Shown here one piece after another: positions 61,983 through 64,000 of a DNA stretch of 64,000 bases. The DNA comes from Mangrovibacterium sp041596335 (lineage in GTDB: Bacteria > Bacteroidota > Bacteroidia > Bacteroidales > Prolixibacteraceae): NCBI RefSeq assembly GCF_041596335.1, contig NZ_JBFHIT010000002.1, positions 62,001-126,000 on the forward strand. Direction: 5' to 3'. Positions within the stretch are counted from its first letter, which is position 1. Every line of letters begins with the position of its first letter. The notes beneath the pieces are model-generated. The model worked only from the letters and a program-made list of their open reading frames with translations. It had not been told where the DNA came from and did not search any database. Made by a program: the position numbers and the translations under genes.

Positions 61983-64000
61983 ATGGCAGTAATATCAGAA
62001 GACAACATAGAGCAAATCATCATACAGGAGTTTATAGCGTTAGGCTACCAATACATTAATGGCACAGCCATTTCGCCTGACGGCTCAATGCCCGAACGTG
62101 AATACAACGAAGTAGTACTCAAAAACCGCTTACAAGAAGCCATTGCCAAACTCAACCCCACTATTCCGTATGAAGCCCAAGAAGAAGCCTTGCGTAAAGT
62201 GTTGCGTTCTGATAGTCCAGAGTTATTTCAAAACAACTACCAATTCCATAAATACCTAACCGAAGGTGTTGATGTAGAATACCGCAAAACAGACCGTATT
62301 GCAGGCGATAAAGTTTGGCTCATAGATTATGAATCCCCAAGCAATAATGAGTTTTTAGTCATTAACCAGTTTACCGTAATAGAAGGCAACACCAACAAAC
62401 GGCCGGATGTTATTCTGTTTGTCAACGGCTTGCCTTTAGTAGTTATAGAACTAAAAAATGCAGCAGACGAAAATGCAGATGTCAATGCAGCGTTCAATCA
62501 ATTACAAACCTACAAACAAACCATACCAAGCCTATTTCAATACAATGCTTTATTGATAGCTTCTGATGGTTGGGATGCTCTCTATGGTTCGCTTACTTCA
62601 CCCAAACAGTTTTTTGTGCCTTGGAAATCTATTGATGGTAAACTTGTAGCAGACGAGAATATCCCTCAAATGGAAGTAATGGCAAAAGGGATGCTCAACA
62701 AAGAAGTATTGCCAGACCTAATTCGTCATTTTACCATATTTCATCAAAACAAAGAACAGATTACCAAAATAGTACCTCGTTATCATCAATACTTTGCGGT
62801 CAATAAAGCCATTGAACAAACTAAACGGGCAACAGGTTTTTCTCTCCCTCCTTCGGGGGGAGCTGGAGGGGGGCTTGGAGACCAAAGAGCAGGTGTTATC
62901 TGGCATACACAAGGAAGCGGAAAGAGCCTTTCTATGGCGTTTTACGCTGGTAAATTAGTGTTGGCACTCAACAACCCAACCTTAGTTATTTTAACCGACC
63001 GTAACGACCTCGACGACCAGTTATTCGAAACCTTCTCGATGAGCCAGGACATTCTGCGCCAAACACCGGTGCAGGCCGAAAGCCGTGAAGATTTAAAACG
63101 GCTGTTGTCTGTAACTTCCGGAGGGATTGTGTTTACCACCATCCAGAAGTTCCTGCCCGAAGTAACGGAGCGTATCGAGCTCGAAAACGGAAAAACAAAG
63201 GCCATAAAAGGGCAGTTCGAAGAATTATCTGACCGACGTAATATTGTAGTCATAGCCGACGAAGCACACCGCAGCCAGTACGACTTTATGGATGGCTTCG
63301 CCAAGCACATGCGCGATGCCCTGCCCAATGCCTCGTTTATTGGCTTCACTGGAACACCCATTGAAAATACAGACAAAAACACCCAGGCCGTTTTTGGCGA
63401 TTATATAGATGTGTACGACATTCAACAGGCTGTCGAGGATGGCGCAACTGTGCGCATTTTCTACGAAAACCGCCTCGCTAAAATTGCTTTAAAAGAAGAC
63501 GAAATACCGCGCATCGACGAAGAGTTCGAAGAGCTCACCGAGAGCGAAGAGCTCACCGACCGCCAAAAGCTGAAAGCCAAATGGGCACGCCTCGAAGCCA
63601 TCGTGGGCAACGAACACCGCCTCTCTCTTATTGCTGCCGACATCGTGAAACACTTCGAAGAACGGAACGCAGTACTCGACGGTAAAGCCATGATTGTGTG
63701 CATGAGCCGTCGCATCTGTGTCGACCTCTACGACGAAATCATCAAAATCCGCCCCGACTGGCACTCCGCCGATGATGCCGAAGGTGTGGTAAAAGTCGTC
63801 ATGACGGGCTCTTCGTCTGATCCACTCAATTATCAGCCGCATGTACGCAATAAAACCCGCCGCAAAGCAATGGGCGAACGACTAAAAGATCCGAAAGACA
63901 GCCTCAAACTGGCCATTGTGCGCGATATGTGGCTCACCGGCTTCGATGCCCCAAGCATGCACACCCTGTACATCGATAAACCCATGAAGGGACACAACCT
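61983..64000 (+). CDS. hsdR: Type I restriction endonuclease subunit R (3' end outside window)
   Basis: Open without a stop from ATG 61983 to the window end, at least 672 aa of a usual ~1000. The N-terminal nuclease domain shows RPDVILFVNGLPLVVIELKN (Asp142, Glu156, Lys158). Motor motifs are WHTQGSGKSLSM (around 307-318) and ADEAHRSQYD (Asp426 in DEAH), plus GFTGTPI. Residues 286-300 (FSLPPSGGAGGGLGD) look inserted and are encoded by a GC-rich hairpin. GC content jumps near 62985 from low to hsdM-like. It cuts unmodified DNA after translocation. Confidence 0.95.
   Translation, partial: MAVISEDNIEQIIIQEFIALGYQYINGTAISPDGSMPEREYNEVVLKNRLQEAIAKLNPTIPYEAQEEALRKVLRSDSPELFQNNYQFHKYLTEGVDVEYRKTDRIAGDKVWLIDYESPSNNEFLVINQFTVIEGNTNKRPDVILFVNGLPLVVIELKNAADENADVNAAFNQLQTYKQTIPSLFQYNALLIASDGWDALYGSLTSPKQFFVPWKSIDGKLVADENIPQMEVMAKGMLNKEVLPDLIRHFTIFHQNKEQITKIVPRYHQYFAVNKAIEQTKRATGFSLPPSGGAGGGLGDQRAGVIWHTQGSGKSLSMAFYAGKLVLALNNPTLVILTDRNDLDDQLFETFSMSQDILRQTPVQAESREDLKRLLSVTSGGIVFTTIQKFLPEVTERIELENGKTKAIKGQFEELSDRRNIVVIADEAHRSQYDFMDGFAKHMRDALPNASFIGFTGTPIENTDKNTQAVFGDYIDVYDIQQAVEDGATVRIFYENRLAKIALKEDEIPRIDEEFEELTESEELTDRQKLKAKWARLEAIVGNEHRLSLIAADIVKHFEERNAVLDGKAMIVCMSRRICVDLYDEIIKIRPDWHSADDAEGVVKVVMTGSSSDPLNYQPHVRNKTRRKAMGERLKDPKDSLKLAIVRDMWLTGFDAPSMHTLYIDKPMKGHN
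62838..62882 (+). repeat. In-frame palindromic repeat inserted in hsdR
   Basis: CTCCCTCC (62844-62851), loop TTC, then GGGGGGAG (62855-62862) form a GC-rich hairpin followed by CTGGAGGGGGGCTTGGAG. It stands out from the AT-rich surroundings and reads through in frame as SLPPSGGAGGGLG. Its motif resembles short dispersed repeats seen in some Bacteroidota genomes. Confidence 0.65.

Larger units (their letters stand above)
51285..64000. mobile_element. Left part of an integrative element / defence island
   Basis: It begins just after the mnmE terminator. The order is repeat-rich DNA, zinc-ribbon/HTH protein, tyrosine integrase, RteC-like protein, two small HTH proteins, primase-like protein and a type I restriction-modification operon. 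Integrase plus excisionase-like and RteC-like proteins are typical of Bacteroidota integrative elements. The right end and the second attachment site are outside the window, so the exact border is unknown. No conjugation genes are visible in the part shown. Confidence 0.75.

Noticed and set aside
62942..63842. Several reverse frames of 66-146 aa near the right end
   Set aside because: They are mirror images of hsdR, which is continuously open on the plus strand with all helicase motifs.

Overview
The window looks like chromosome from an anaerobic or facultatively anaerobic Bacteroidota bacterium, probably of the Marinilabiliales/Prolixibacteraceae type. That placement is inferred from gene content. 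Supporting signs are -7 boxes of the Bacteroidota form TAnnTTTG, almost no Shine-Dalgarno sequences, a small H1-like histone, a fused E1 alpha/beta ketoacid dehydrogenase, a TolB-like surface protein, polysaccharide-degradation genes and a BT4734/DUF3987-type element primase. No rRNA, tRNA or CRISPR array was seen.

Layout. 1-5.2 kb: the end of a GH29 alpha-fucosidase, a lipoprotein sulfatase with a Cys-type active site, an H1-like small protein, a decayed reverse-strand gene and the radical-SAM enzyme that activates Cys-type sulfatases. 5.3-7.2 kb: a YjbQ-family protein and an MFS transporter. 7.3-15.7 kb: a long minus-strand cluster built from two MinD-like ATPases with inserted ferredoxin domains, an Mrp ATPase, two NifX-like proteins, a DUF5320-like small protein, a DUF89 protein, a COG1237 beta-lactamase-fold protein, a thioesterase, a CoA-disulfide-reductase/rhodanese fusion and a flavodoxin-ferredoxin protein. 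It resembles the anaerobe-specific ORP gene set of Desulfovibrio. 16.0-20.3 kb: a LacI regulator divergent from kduI-kduD-DUF4861 (uronate catabolism), with a palindromic operator on the promoter.

20.4-51.2 kb is mostly housekeeping: SpmA/B-like membrane protein, cation/proton antiporter, HExxH/TolB-like surface protein, metallophosphoesterase, an XRE-type regulator, pyrK-pyrD, serine hydrolase, E2 plus fused E1 ketoacid dehydrogenase, flavodoxin, TPR protein, gyrA, clpC, MscS channel, SpoIIE-type phosphatase, PfkB kinase, fabG and mnmE.

From about 51.3 kb to the end is an integrative element or defence island: zinc-ribbon/HTH protein, tyrosine integrase, RteC-like protein, two small HTH proteins and a primase-like protein, then a tightly coupled type I restriction-modification operon. 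The operon order is hsdM, two unrecognised genes (146 and 407 aa), hsdS, an Abi_C-like gene and hsdR, which runs off the window. Base composition drops after hsdM and returns to hsdM-like values inside hsdR, so the middle block looks like an exchanged cassette. hsdR also carries an in-frame palindromic repeat just before its Walker A motif. The two genes between hsdM and hsdS are the best candidate for an undescribed function here.
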